From contig NC_071672.1 in assembly GCF_028554725.1 (NCBI RefSeq), forward strand, positions 6,602,501-6,666,500: DNA of 64,000 bases, read 5' to 3'. Source of the DNA: Zeugodacus cucurbitae (Eukaryota; Arthropoda; Insecta; Diptera; Tephritidae). A model generated the notes under the pieces. That model did no database searches and was not told where the DNA came from. It was given only the letters and a program-made list of their open reading frames with translations. The translations under genes and the position numbers were made by a program. Below are positions 39,696 to 50,755 of this stretch, piece by piece (the stretch's first letter is position 1; each line of letters starts with the position of its first letter).

Positions 39696-42600
39696 TTTGT
39701 CTTGTCTTGTCTTGTCTTGTCTTGTCTTGTCTTGTCTTTTCTTGTCTGGCCTTGTCTTGTCTTGTCTTGTCCTGTCTTGTCTTGTCTTGTCTTGTCTTGT
39801 CGTGTCTTGTCTTGTCTTGTCTTGTCTTGTCTTGTCTTCTTAATTAGTTTAGAAACAAATAAAAAAAATGTCTTGTCTTGATTTGTATTGTCATGTCTTG
39901 TTTTGTCTTATCTTCTTAATTAATTTAAAAACAAATCAAACACAATTGTCTTGTCTTGTATTTTCCTGTCTGGCCTTGTCTTGTCTTATCTTCTTATTTA
40001 ATTCAAAAACTTGTCTTGTCCTGTCTTGTCTTGTCTTGTCTTGTCTTGTCTTGTCTTGTCTTGTCTTGTCTTGTCTTGTCTTGTCTTGTCTTGTCTTGTC
40101 TTGTCTTGTCTTGTCTTGTCTTGTCATGTCTTGTCTTGTCTTGTCTTGTCTTGTCTTGTCTTGTCTCTTCTTGTCTTGTCTTGTCTTGTCTTGTCTTGTC
40201 TTGTCTTGTCTTGTCTTGTCTTGTCTTGTCTTGTCTTGTCTTGTCTTTTCTTGTCTGGCCTTGTCTTGTCTTGTCTTGTCTTGTCTTGTCTTGTCTTGTC
40301 TTGTCTTGTCTTGTCTTGTCTTGTCTTGTCGTGTCTTGTCTTGTCTTGTCTTATCTTGTCTTGTTTTGTCGTGTCTTGTCTTGTCTGGCCTTGTCTTGTC
40401 TTGTCTTATCTTCCTAATTAATTTAAAAACAAATCAAACACAATAGTCCTGTCTTGTCTTGTCTTCTCTTCTTAATTAGTTTAGAAACAAATAAAAAAAA
40501 TGTCTTGACTTGTCTTGTTTTGTTTTGTCATGTCTTGCCATGTCATGTCTTGTCTTGTTTTGTCTTATCTTCTTAATTAATTTAAAAACAAATCAAACAC
40601 AATTGTCTTGTCTTGTCTTGTATTTTCCTGTTTGGCCTTGTCTTGTCTTATCTTATTAATTAATTTAAAAACAAATCAAACACAATTGTCTTGTCTTGTC
40701 TTGTTTTGTCTTGTTTTGTCTTGTCATGTCTTCTCTTGTCTTGTCTTGTCTTGTCTTGTCTTGTCTTGTCTTGTCTTGTCTTGTCTTGTCTTGTCTTGTC
40801 TTGTCTTGTCTTGTCTTGTCTTGTCTTGTCTTGTCTTGTCTTGTCTTGTCTTGTCTTGTCTTGTCTTGTCTTGTCTTGTCTTGTCTTGTCGTGTCTTGTC
40901 TTGTCTTGTCTTATCTTGTCTTGTTTTGTCGTGTCTTGTCTTGTCTGGCCTTGTCTTGTCTTGTCTTATCTTCCTAATTAATTTAAAAACAAATCAAACA
41001 CAATAGTCCTGTCTTGTCTTGTCTTCTCTTCTTAATTAGTTTAGAAACAAATAAAAAAAATGTCTTGACTTGTCTTGTTTTGTTTTGTCATGTCTTGCCA
41101 TGTCATGTCTTGTCTTGTTTTGTCTTATCTTCTTAATTAATTTAAAAACAAATCAAACACAATTGTCTTGTCTTGTCTTGTATTTTCCTGTTTGGCCTTG
41201 TCTTGTCTTATCTTATTAATTAATTTAAAAACAAATCAAACACAATTGTCTTGTCTTGTCTTGTTTTGTCTTGTTTTGTCTTGTCATGTCTTGTCTTGTC
41301 TTGTCTTGTCTTGTCTTGTCTTGTCTTGTCTTGTCTTGTCTTGTCTTGTCTTCTTAATTAGTTTAGAAACAAATAAAAAAAATGTCTTGTCTTGTTTTGT
41401 TTTGTCATGTCTTGTTTTGTCTTATCTTCTTAATTAATTTAAAAACAAATCAAACACAATTGTCTTGTCTTGTCTTGTATTTTCCTGTCTGGCCTTGTCT
41501 TGTCTTATCTTCTTATTTAATTTAAAAACAAATCAAACACAATTGTCTTGTCTTGTCTTGTCTTGTCTTGTCTTGTCTTGTCTTGTTTTGTCTTGTCTTG
41601 GCTTGTCTTTTCTTGTCTTGTCTTGTCTTGTCTTGTCTTGTCTTGTCTTGTCTTGTCTTGTCTTGTCCTGTCTTGTCTTGTCTTGTCTTGTCTTGTCTTG
41701 TCTTGTCTTGTCTTGTCTTGTCTTGGATTGTCTTGTCTTGTCTTGTCTTGTCTTGTCTTGTCTTGTCTTGTCTTGTCTTGTCTTGTCTTGTCTTGTCTTG
41801 TCTTGTCTTGTCTTGTCTTGTCTTGTCTTGTCTTGTCTTGTCTTGTCTTGCCTTGTCTTGTCTTGTCTTGTCTTGTCTTGTCTTGTCTTGTCTTGTCTTG
41901 TCTTGTCTTGTCTTGTCTTGTCTTGTCTTGTCATGTCTTGTCTTGTCTTGTCTTGTCTTGTCTTGTCTTGTCTTGTCTTGTCTTGTCTTGTCTTGTCTTG
42001 TCTTGTCTTGTCTTGTCTTTTCTTGTCTGGCCTTGTCTTGTCTTGTCTTGTCTTGTCTTGTCTTATCTTATCTTGTCTTGTCTTGTCTGGCCTTGTCTTG
42101 TCTTGTCTTATCTTCTTAATTAATTTAAAAACAAATCAAACACAATAGTCCTGTCTTGTCTTGTCTTGTCTTCTCTTCTTAATTAGTTTAGAAACAAATA
42201 AAAAAAATGTCTTGACTTGTCTTGTTTTGTTTTGTCATGTCTTGCCATGTCATGTCTTGTCTTGTTTTGTCTTATCTTCTTAATTAATTTAAAAACAAAT
42301 CAAACACAATTGTCTTGTCTTGTCTTGTATTTTCCTGTTTGGCCTTGTCTTGTCTTATCTTATTAATTAATTTAAAAACAAATCAAACACAATTGTCTTG
42401 TCTTGTCTTGTCTTGTCTTGTCTTGTCTTGTCTTGTCTTGTCTTGTCTTGTCTTGTCTTGTCTTGTCTTGTCTTGTCTTGTCTTGTCTTGTCTTGTCTTG
42501 TCTTGTCTTGTCTTGTCTTGTCTTGTCTTGTCTTGTCTTGTCTTGTCTTGTCTTGTCTTGTCTTGTCTTGTCTTGTCTTGTCTTGTCTTGTCTTGTCTTG

Positions 42601-42833
42601 TCTTGTCTTGTCTTGTCTTGTCTTGTCTTGTCTTGTCTTGTCTTGTCTTGTCTTGTTTTGTCTTGTCTTGTCTTGTCTTGTCTTGTCTTGTCTTGTCTTT
42701 TCTTGTCTGGCCTTGTCTTGTCTTGTCTTGTCCTGTCTTGTCTTGTCTTGTCTTGTCTTGTCGTGTCTTGTCTTGTCTTGTCTTGTCTTGTCTTGTCTTG
42801 TCTTCTTAATTAGTTTAGAAACAAATAAAAAAA
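39696..42833 (+). repeat. ~3.1-kb tandem unit, copy 1
   Basis: TTTTC-CTGGCC, TCCTG, TCGTG, S2, CATG box with TTGATTTGTATTG (39,885), S1, S3, S7 (39,996), array with a TCTCTTC unit (40,162), TTTTC-CTGGCC, TCGTG pair, S1 with TTCCTAATTAA (40,411), AATAGTCCTG, S2, S1, S3, TTATTAATTAA S1, a second TCGTG/TTCCTAATTAA set 560 bp on, further S1/S2/S3, an array of about 470 bp with TTGGC, TTTTC, TCCTG, TTGGA, TTGCC and TCATG units (41,600-41,935), TTATCTTATC (42,062), and a ~250-bp perfect array leading to S2 (42,802). Confidence 0.9.
40331..41450 (+). repeat. 560-bp tandem duplication inside the 3.1-kb unit
   Basis: TCGTG (40,331 and 40,891), TTATC, TTTTGTCGTG, CTGGCC, TTCCTAATTAA S1 (40,411 and 40,972), AATAGTCCTG, S2, CATG box with TTGCCATG, S1, S3 and TTATTAATTAA S1 repeat at a constant offset of about 560 bp. 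The downstream arrays differ: TCTTC follows TCATG in the first copy only. The next large unit carries the same pair at 43,441/43,961 with a 520-bp offset, so this small duplication came before the large one. Confidence 0.88.
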
Positions 42834-45800
42834 ATGTCTTGTCTTGTTTTGTATTGTCATGTCTTGTTTTGTCTTATCTTCTTAATTAATTTAAAAACAA
42901 ATCAAACACAATTGTCTTGTCTTGTATTTTCCTGTCTGGCCTTGTCTTGTCTTATCTTCTTATTTAATTCAAAAACTTGTCTTGTCCTGTCTTGTCTTGT
43001 CTTGTCTTGTCTTGTCTTGTCTTGTCTTGTCTTGTCTTGTCTTGTCTTGTCTTGTCTTGTCTTGTCTTGTCTTGTCTTGTCTTGTCTTGTCTTGTCTTGT
43101 CTTGTCTTGTCTTGTCTTGTCTTGTCTTGTCTTGTCTTGTCTTGTCTTGTCTTGTCTTGTCTTGTCTTGTCTTGTCTTGTCTTGTCTTGTCTTGTCTTGT
43201 CTTGTCTTGTCTTGTCTTGTCTTGTCTTGTCATGTCTTGTCTTGTCTTGTCTTGTCTTGTCTTGTCTCTTCTTGTCTTGTCTTGTCTTGTCTTGTCTTGT
43301 CTTGTCTTGTCTTGTCTTGTCTTGTCTTGTCTTGTCTTGTCTTTTCTTGTCTGGCCTTGTCTTGTCTTGTCTTGTCTTGTCTTGTCTTGTCTTGTCTTGT
43401 CTTTTCTTGTCTTGTCTTGTCTTGTCTTGTCTTGTCTTGTCGTGTCTTGTCTTGTCTTGTCTTATCTTGTCTTGTTTTGTCGTGTCTTGTCTTGTCTGGC
43501 CTTGTCTTGTCTTGTCTTATCTTCCTAATTAATTTAAAAACAAATCAAACACAATAGTCCTGTCTTGTCTTGTCTTCTCTTCTTAATTAGTTTAGAAACA
43601 AATAAAAAAAATGTCTTGACTTGTCTTGTTTTGTTTTGTCATGTCTTGCCATGTCATGTCTTGTCTTGTTTTGTCTTATCTTCTTAATTAATTTAAAAAC
43701 AAATCAAACACAATTGTCTTGTCTTGTCTTGTATTTTCCTGTTTGGCCTTGTCTTGTCTTATCTTATTAATTAATTTAAAAACAAATCAAACACAATTGT
43801 CTTGTCTTGTCTTGTTTTGTCTTGTTTTGTCTTGTCATGTCTTCTCTTGTCTTGTCTTGTCTTGTCTTGTCTTGTCTTGTCTTGTCTTGTCTTGTCTTGT
43901 CTTGTCTTGTCTTGTCTTGTCTTGTCCTGTCTTGTCTTGTCTTGTCTTGTCTTGTCTTGTCGTGTCTTGTCTTGTCTTGTCTTATCTTGTCTTGTTTTGT
44001 CGTGTCTTGTCTTGTCTGGCCTTGTCTTGTCTTGTCTTATCTTCCTAATTAATTTAAAAACAAATCAAACACAATAGTCCTGTCTTGTCTTGTCTTCTCT
44101 TCTTAATTAGTTTAGAAACAAATAAAAAAAATGTCTTGACTTGTCTTGTTTTGTTTTGTCATGTCTTGCCATGTCATGTCTTGTCTTGTTTTGTCTTATC
44201 TTCTTAATTAATTTAAAAACAAATCAAACACAATTGTCTTGTCTTGTCTTGTATTTTCCTGTTTGGCCTTGTCTTGTCTTATCTTATTAATTAATTTAAA
44301 AACAAATCAAACACAATTGTCTTGTCTTGTCTTGTTTTGTCTTGTTTTGTCTTGTCATGTCTTGTCTTGTCTTGTCTTGTCTTGTCTTGTCTTGTCTTGT
44401 CTTGTCTTGTCTTGTCTTGTCTTCTTAATTAGTTTAGAAACAAATAAAAAAAATGTCTTGTCTTGTTTTGTTTTGTCATGTCTTGTTTTGTCTTATCTTC
44501 TTAATTAATTTAAAAACAAATCAAACACAATTGTCTTGTCTTGTCTTGTATTTTCCTGTCTGGCCTTGTCTTGTCTTATCTTCTTATTTAATTTAAAAAC
44601 AAATCAAACACAATTGTCTTGTCTTGTCTTGTCTTGTCTTGTCTTGTCTTGTCTTGTCTTGTTTTGTCTTGTCTTGGCTTGTCTTTTCTTGTCTTGTCTT
44701 GTCTTGTCTTGTCTTGTCTTGTCCTGTCTTGTCTTGTCTTGTCTTGTCTTGTCTTGTCTTGTCTTGTCTTGTCTTGGATTGTCTTGTCTTGTCTTGTCTT
44801 GTCTTGTCTTGTCTTGTCTTGTCTTGTCTTGTCTTGTCTTGTCTTGTCTTGTCTTGTCTTGTCTTGTCTTGTCTTGTCTTGTCTTGTCTTGTCTTGTCTT
44901 GTCTTGCCTTGTCTTGTCTTGTCTTGTCTTGTCTTGTCTTGTCTTGTCTTGTCTTGTCTTGTCTTGTCTTGTCTTGTCTTGTCATGTCTTGTCTTGTCTT
45001 GTCTTGTCTTGTCTTGTCTTGTCTTGTCTTGTCTTGTCTTGTCTTGTCTTGTCTTGTCTTTTCTTGTCTGGCCTTGTCTTGTCTTGTCTTGTCTTGTCTT
45101 GTCTTATCTTATCTTGTCTTGTCTTGTCTGGCCTTGTCTTGTCTTGTCTTATCTTCTTAATTAATTTAAAAACAAATCAAACACAATAGTCCTGTCTTGT
45201 CTTGTCTTGTCTTCTCTTCTTAATTAGTTTAGAAACAAATAAAAAAAATGTCTTGACTTGTCTTGTTTTGTTTTGTCATGTCTTGCCATGTCATGTCTTG
45301 TCTTGTTTTGTCTTATCTTCTTAATTAATTTAAAAACAAATCAAACACAATTGTTTGATTGTTTGTTTTGTCATGTCTTGCCATGTCATGTCTTGTCTTG
45401 TTTTGTCTTATCTTCTTAATTAATTTAAAAACAAATCAAACACAATTGTCTTGTCTTGTCTTGTATTTACCTGTTTGGCCTTGTCTTGTCTTATCTTATT
45501 AATTAATTTAAAAACAAATCAAACACAATTGTCTTGTCTTGTCTTGTCTTGTCTTGTCTTGTCTTGTCTTGTCTTGTCTTGTCTTGTCTTGTCTTGTCTT
45601 GTCTTGTCTTGTCTTGTCTTGTCTTGTCTTGTCTTGTCTTGTCTTGTCTTGTCTTGTCTTGTCTTGTCTTGTCTTGTCTTGTCTTGTCTTGTCTTGTCTT
45701 GTCTTGTCTTGTCTTGTCTTGTCTTGTCTTGTCTTGTCTTGTCTTGTCTTGTCTTGTCTTGTCTTGTCTTGTCTTGTCTTGTCTTGTCTTGTCTTGTCTT

Positions 45801-46200
45801 GTCTTGTCTTGTCTTGTCTTGTCTTGTCTTGTCTTGTCTTGTCTTGTCTTGTCTTGTCTTGTCTTGTCTTGTCTTGTCTTGTCTTGTCTTGTCTTGTCTT
45901 GTCTTGTCTTGTCTTGTCTTGTCTTGTCTTGTCTTGTCTTGTCTTGTCTTGTCTTGTCTTGTCTTGTCTTGTCTTGTCTTGTCTTGTCTTGTCCTGTCTT
46001 GTCTTGTCTTGTCTTGTCTTGTCTTGTCTTGTCTTGTCTTGTCTTGTCTTGTTTTGTCTTGTCTTGTCTTGTCTTGTCTTGTCTTGTCTTTTCTTGTCTT
46101 GTCTTGTCTTGTCTTGTCTTGTCCTGTCTTGTCTTGTCTTGTCTTGTCTTGTCTTGTCGTGTCTTGTCTTGTCTTGTCTTGTCTTGTCTTGTCTTGTCTT
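42834..46200 (+). repeat. ~3.1-3.4-kb tandem unit, copy 2
   Basis: Same order as copy 1: TTGTATTGTCATG box (42,850), S7 (42,960), array with TCTCTTC (43,264), TCGTG with TTCCTAATTAA twice (43,523 and 44,043, 520 bp apart), TTGGC/TTTTC/TCCTG/TTGGA/TTGCC/TCATG array (44,674-44,985) and TTATCTTATC (45,103). Differences: an S5 cassette at 45,350 absent from copy 1, an S3 changed to TATTTACCTG (45,464), and a perfect array of 464 bp (45,529-45,992) where copy 1 has about 260 bp. Confidence 0.9.
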
Positions 46201-46857
46201 CTTAATTAGTTTAGAAACAAATAAAAAAAATGTCTTGTCTTGTTTTGTATTGTCATGTCTTGTTTTGTCTTATCTTCTTAATTAATTTAAAAACAAATCA
46301 AACACAATTGTCTTGTCTTGTATTTTCCTGTCTGGCCTTGTCTTGTCTTATCTTCTTATTTAATTCAAAAACTTGTCTTGTCCTGTCTTGTCTTGTCTTG
46401 TCTTGTCTTGTCTTGTCTTGTCTTTTCTTGTCTGGCCTTGTCTTGTCTTGTCTTGTCCTGTCTTGTCTTGTCTTGTCTTGTCTTGTCGTGTCTTGTCTTG
46501 TCTTGTCTTGTCTTGTCTTGTCTTCTTAATTAGTTTAGAAACAAATAAAAAAAATGTCTTGTCTTGTTTTGTATTGTCATGTCTTGTTTTGTCTTATCTT
46601 CTTAATTAATTTAAAAACAAATCAAACACAATTGTCTTGTCTTGTATTTTCCTGTCTGGCCTTGTCTTGTCTTATCTTCTTATTTAATTCAAAAACTTGT
46701 CTTGTCCTGTCTTGTCTTGTCTTGTCTTGTCTTGTCTTGTCTTGTCTTGTCTTGTCTTGTCTTGTCTTGTCTTGTCTTGTCTTGTCTTGTCTTGTCTTGT
46801 CTTGTCTTGTCTTGTCTTGTCTTGTCTTGTCTTGTCTTGTCTTGTCTTGTCTTGTCT
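46201..46857 (+). repeat. 324-bp tandem duplication
   Basis: S2, TTGTATTGTCATG box, S1, CTGTCTGGCC box and S7 with TCCTG repeat at 46,201 and 46,525. In the first copy a short array, TTTTC-CTGGCC, TCCTG and TCGTG follow and lead straight to the next S2. In the second the array is 566 bp long, so the right border lies in pure repeat and is approximate. Confidence 0.88.
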
Positions 46858-47420
46858 TGTCTTGTCTTGTCTTGTCTTGTCTTGTCTTGTCTTGTCTTGT
46901 CTTGTCTTGTCTTGTCTTGTCTTGTCTTGTCTTGTCTTGTCTTGTCTTGTCTTGTCTTGTCTTGTCTTGTCTTGTCTTGTCTTGTCTTGTCTTGTCTTGT
47001 CTTGTCTTGTCTTGTCTTGTCTTGTCTTGTCTTGTCTTGTCTTGTCTTGTCTTGTCTTGTCTTGTCTTGTCTTGTCTTGTCTTGTCTTGTCTTGTCTTGT
47101 CTTGTCTTGTCTTGTCTTGTCTTGTCTTGTCTTGTCTTGTCTTGTCTTGTCTTGTCTTGTCTTGTCTTGTCTTGTCTTGTCTTGTCTTGTCTTGTCTTGT
47201 CTTGTCTTGTCTTGTCTTGTCTTGTCTTGTCTTGTCTTGTCTTGTCTTGTCTTGTCTTGTCTTGTCTTGTCTTTTCTTGTCTGGCCTTGTCTTGTCTTGT
47301 CTTGTCTTGTCTTGTCTTGTCTTGTCTTGTCTTGTATTGTCGTGTCTTGTCTTGTCTTGTCTTATCTTGTCTTGTTTTGTCGTGTCTTGTCTTGTCTGGC
47401 CTTGTCTTGTCTTGTCTTAT
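46708..47420. repeat. Pentamer array with 566-bp perfect core and TCGTG tail
   Basis: Perfect from TCCTG at 46,706 to TTTTC at 47,273, then CTGGCC, a TTGTA unit (47,335), TCGTG, TTATC, TTTTGTCGTG and CTGGCC, ending at an S1 with TTCCTAATTAATTTAAAATC (47,422), which has a private A-to-T change. Confidence 0.94.
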
Positions 47421-48157
47421 CTTCCTAATTAATTTAAAATCAAATCAAACACAATAGTCCTGTCTTGTCTTGTCTTGTCTTCTCTTCTTAATTAGTTTAG
47501 AAACAAATAAAAAAAATGACTTGACTTGTCTTGTTTTGTTTTGTCATGTCTTGCCATGTCATGTCTTGTCTTGTTTTGTCTTATCTTCTTAATTAATTTA
47601 AAAACAAATCAAACACAATTGTCTTGTCTTGTCTTGTATTTTCCTGTTTGGCCTTGTCTTGTCTTATCTTATTAATTAATTTAAAAACAAATCAAACACA
47701 ATTGTCTTGTCTTGTCTTGTTTTGTCTTGTTTTGTCTTGTTTTGTCTTGTTTTGTCTTGTCATGTCCTGTCTTGTCTTGTCTTGTCTTGTCTTGTCTTGT
47801 CTTGTCTTGTCTTGTCTTGTCTTGTCTTGTCTTGTCTTGTCTTGTCTTGTCTTGTCTTGTCTTGTCTTCTTAATTAGTTTAGAAACAAATAAAAAAAATG
47901 TCTTGTCTTGTTTTGTTTTGTCATGTCTTGTTTTGTCTTATCTTCTTAATTAATTTAAAAACAAATCAAACACAATTGTCTTGTCTTGTCTTGTATTTTC
48001 CTGTCTGGCCTTGTCTTGTCTTATCTTCTTATTTAATTTAAAAACAAATCAAACACAATTGTCTTGTCTTGTCCTGTCTTGTCTTGTCTTGTCTTGTCTT
48101 GTCTTGTCTTGTCTTGTCTTGTCTTGTCTTGTCTTGTCTTGTCTTGTCTTGTCTTGT
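47421..48157 (+). repeat. Spacer cluster with TTTTG run
   Basis: AATAGTCCTG, S2 followed by ATGACTTGAC (47,516; private), CATG box, S1, S3, TTATTAATTAA S1, four TTTTG units separated by one pentamer each, TCATGTCCTG, an array of about 100 bp, S2, CATG box, S1, CTGTCTGGCC, TTATTTAATTT S1 and an array with two TCCTG units (48,071 and 48,156). Confidence 0.92.
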
Positions 48158-48960
48158 CCTGTCTTGTCTTGTCTTGTCTTGTCTTGTCTTGTCTTGTCTT
48201 GTCTTGTCTTGTCTTGTCTTGTCTTGTCTTGTCTTGTCTTGTCTTGTCTTGTCTTGTCTTGTCTTGTCTTGTCTTGTCTTGTCTTGTCTTGTCTTGTCTT
48301 GTCTTGTCTTGTCTTGTCTTGTCTTGTCTTGTCTTGTCTTGTCTTGTCTTGTCTTGTCTTGTCTTGTCTTGTCTTGTCTTGTCTTGTCTTGTCTTGTCTT
48401 GTCTTGTCTTGTCTTGTCTTGTCTTGTCTTGTCTTGTCTTGTCTTGTCTTGTCTTGTCTTGTCTTGTCTTGTCTTGTCTTGTCTTGTCTTGTCTTGTCTT
48501 GTCTTGTCTTGTCTTGTCTTGTCTTGTCTTGTCTTGTCTTGTCTTGTCTTGTCTTGTCTTGTCTTGTCTTGTCTTGTCTTGTCTTGTCTTGTCTTGTCTT
48601 GTCTTGTCTTGTCTTGTCTTGTCTTGTCTTGTCTTGTCTTGTCTTGTCTTGTCTTGTCTTGTCTTGTCTTGTCTTGTCTTGTCTTGTCTTGTCTTGTCTT
48701 GTCTTGTCTTGTCTTGTCTTGTCTTGTCTTGTCTTGTCTTGTCTTGTCTTGTCTTGTCTTGTCTTGTCTTGTCTTGTCTTGTCTTGTCTTGTCTTGTCTT
48801 GTCTTGTCTTGTCTTGTCTTGTCTTGTCTTGTCTTGTCTTTTCTTTTCTTGTCTTGTCTTGTCTTGTCTTGTCTTGTCTTGTCTTGTCTTGTCGTGTCTT
48901 GTCTTGTCTTGTCTTATCTTGTCTTGTCTTGTCGTGTCTTGTCTTGTCTGGCCTTGTCTT
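48158..48960. repeat. Pentamer array with 681-bp perfect core
   Basis: Perfect from 48,160 to 48,840, then TTTTCTTTTC (48,839-48,850), short array, TCGTG pair with TTATC, and CTGGCC. Confidence 0.95.
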
Positions 48961-49526
48961 GTCTTGTATTATCTTCTTAATTAGTTTAAAAACAAATCAA
49001 ACACAATAGTCCTGTCTTGTCTTGTCTTGTCTTCTCTTCTTAATTAGTTTAGAAACAAATAAAAAAAATGTCTTGACTTGTCTTGTTTTGTTTTGTCATG
49101 TCTTGTCATGTTATGTCTTGTCTTGTTTTGTCTTATCTTCTTAATTAATTTAAAAACAAATCAAACACAATTGTTTGATTGTTTGTTTTGTCATGTCTTG
49201 CCATGTCATATCTTGTCTTGTTTTGTCTTATCTTCTTAATTAATTTAAAAACAAATCAAACACAATTGTCTTGTCTTGTCTTGTATTTTCCTGTTTGGCC
49301 TTGTCTTGTCTTATCTTCTTAATTAATTTAAAAACAAATCAAACACAATTGTTTGATTGTTTGTTTTGTCATGTCTTGCCATGTCATATCTTGTCTTGTT
49401 TTGTCTTATCTTCTTAATTAATTTAAAAACAAATCAAACACAATTGTCTTGTCTTGTCTTGTATTTTCCTGTTTGGCCTTGTCTTGTCTTATCTTATTAA
49501 TTAATTTAAAAACAAATCAAACACAA
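48961..49526 (+). repeat. Spacer cluster with 178-bp tandem duplication
   Basis: S1 with TTATTATCTTCTTAATTAG (48,968; an S1 carrying the S2-type G), AATAGTCCTG, S2, CATG box with ATGTTATG (49,108; private). Then an S5 cassette, S1, S3 and S1 repeat at 49,171 and 49,349 (offset 178). Both S5 copies carry ATGTCATATC instead of ATGTCATGTC, a change I see nowhere else, so the duplication postdates that mutation. Confidence 0.92.
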
Positions 49527-50755
49527 TTGTCTTGTCTTGTCTTGTTTTGTCTTGTTTTGTTTTGTCTTGTCTTGTCTTGTCTTGTCTTGTCTTGTCTTGT
49601 CTTGTCTTGTCTTGTCTTGTCTTGTCTTGTCTTGTCTTGTCTTGTCTTGTCTTGTCTTGTCTTGTCTTGTCTTGTCTTGTCTTGTCTTGTCTTGTCTTGT
49701 CTTGTCTTGTCTTGTCTTGTCTTGTCTTGTCTTGTCTTGTCTTGTCTTGTCTTGTCATGTCTTGTCTGGTCTTGTCTTGTCTTGTCTTGTCTTGTCTTGT
49801 CTTGTCTTGTCTTGTCTTGTCTTGTCTTGTCTTGTCTTGTCTTGTCTTGTCTTGTCTTGTCTTGTCTTGTTTTGTCTTGTCTTGTCTTGTCTTGTCTTGT
49901 CTTGTCTTTTCTTGTCTGGCCTTGTCTTGTCTTGTCTTGTCATGTCTTGTCTGGTCTTGTCTTGTCTTGTCTTGTCTTGTCTTGTCTTGTCTTGTTTTGT
50001 CTTGTCTTGTCTTGTCTTGTCTTGTCTTGTCTTTTCTTGTCTGGCCTTGTCTTGTCTTGTCTTGTCTTGTCTTGTCTTGTCTTGTCTTGTCTTGTCTTGT
50101 CTTGTCTTGTCTTGTCTTGTCTTGTCTTGTCTTGTCTTGTCTTGTCTTGTCATGTCTTGTCTGGTCTTGTCTTGTCTTGTCTTGTCTTGTCTTGTCTTGT
50201 CTTGTCTTGTCTTGTCTTGTCTTGTCTTGTCTTGTCTTGTCTTGTCTTGTCTTGTCTTGTCTTGTCTTGTCTTGTCTTGTCTTGTCTTGTCTTGTCTTGT
50301 CTTGTCTTGTCTTGTCTTGTCTTGTCTTGTCTTGTCTTGTCTTGTCTTGTCTTGTCTTGTCTTGTCTTGTCTTGTCTTGTCTTGTCTTGTCTTGTCTTGT
50401 CTTGTCTTGTCTTGTCTTGTCTTGTCTTGTCTTGTCTTGTCTTGTCTTGTCTTGTCTTGTCTTGTCTTGTCTTGTCTTGTCTTGTCTTGTCTTGTCTTGT
50501 CTTGTCTTGTCTTGTCTTGTCTTGTCTTGTCTTGTCTTGTCTTGTCTTGTCTTGTCTTGTCTTGTCTTGTCTTGTCTTGTCTTGTCTTGTCTTGTCTTGT
50601 CTTGTTTTGTCTTGTCTTGTCTTGTCTTGTCTTGTCTTGTCTTTTCTTGTCTGGCCTTGTCTTGTCTTGTCTTGTCCTGTCTTGTCTTGTCTTGTCTTGT
50701 CTTGTCGTGTCTTGTCTTGTCTTGTCTTGTCTTGTCTTGTCTTGTCTTGTCTTGT
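49527..50755. repeat. Arrays with repeated TCATG-CTGGT motif
   Basis: TTTTG units, then an array of about 190 bp. TCATGTCTTGTCTGGTC occurs at 49,754, 49,939 and 50,150, with TTTTC-CTGGCC at 49,908 and 50,033, pointing to tandem copies of about 125-210 bp. A perfect core of 442 bp (50,164-50,605) follows, then TTTTG, TTTTC-CTGGCC, TCCTG and TCGTG. Confidence 0.93.
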
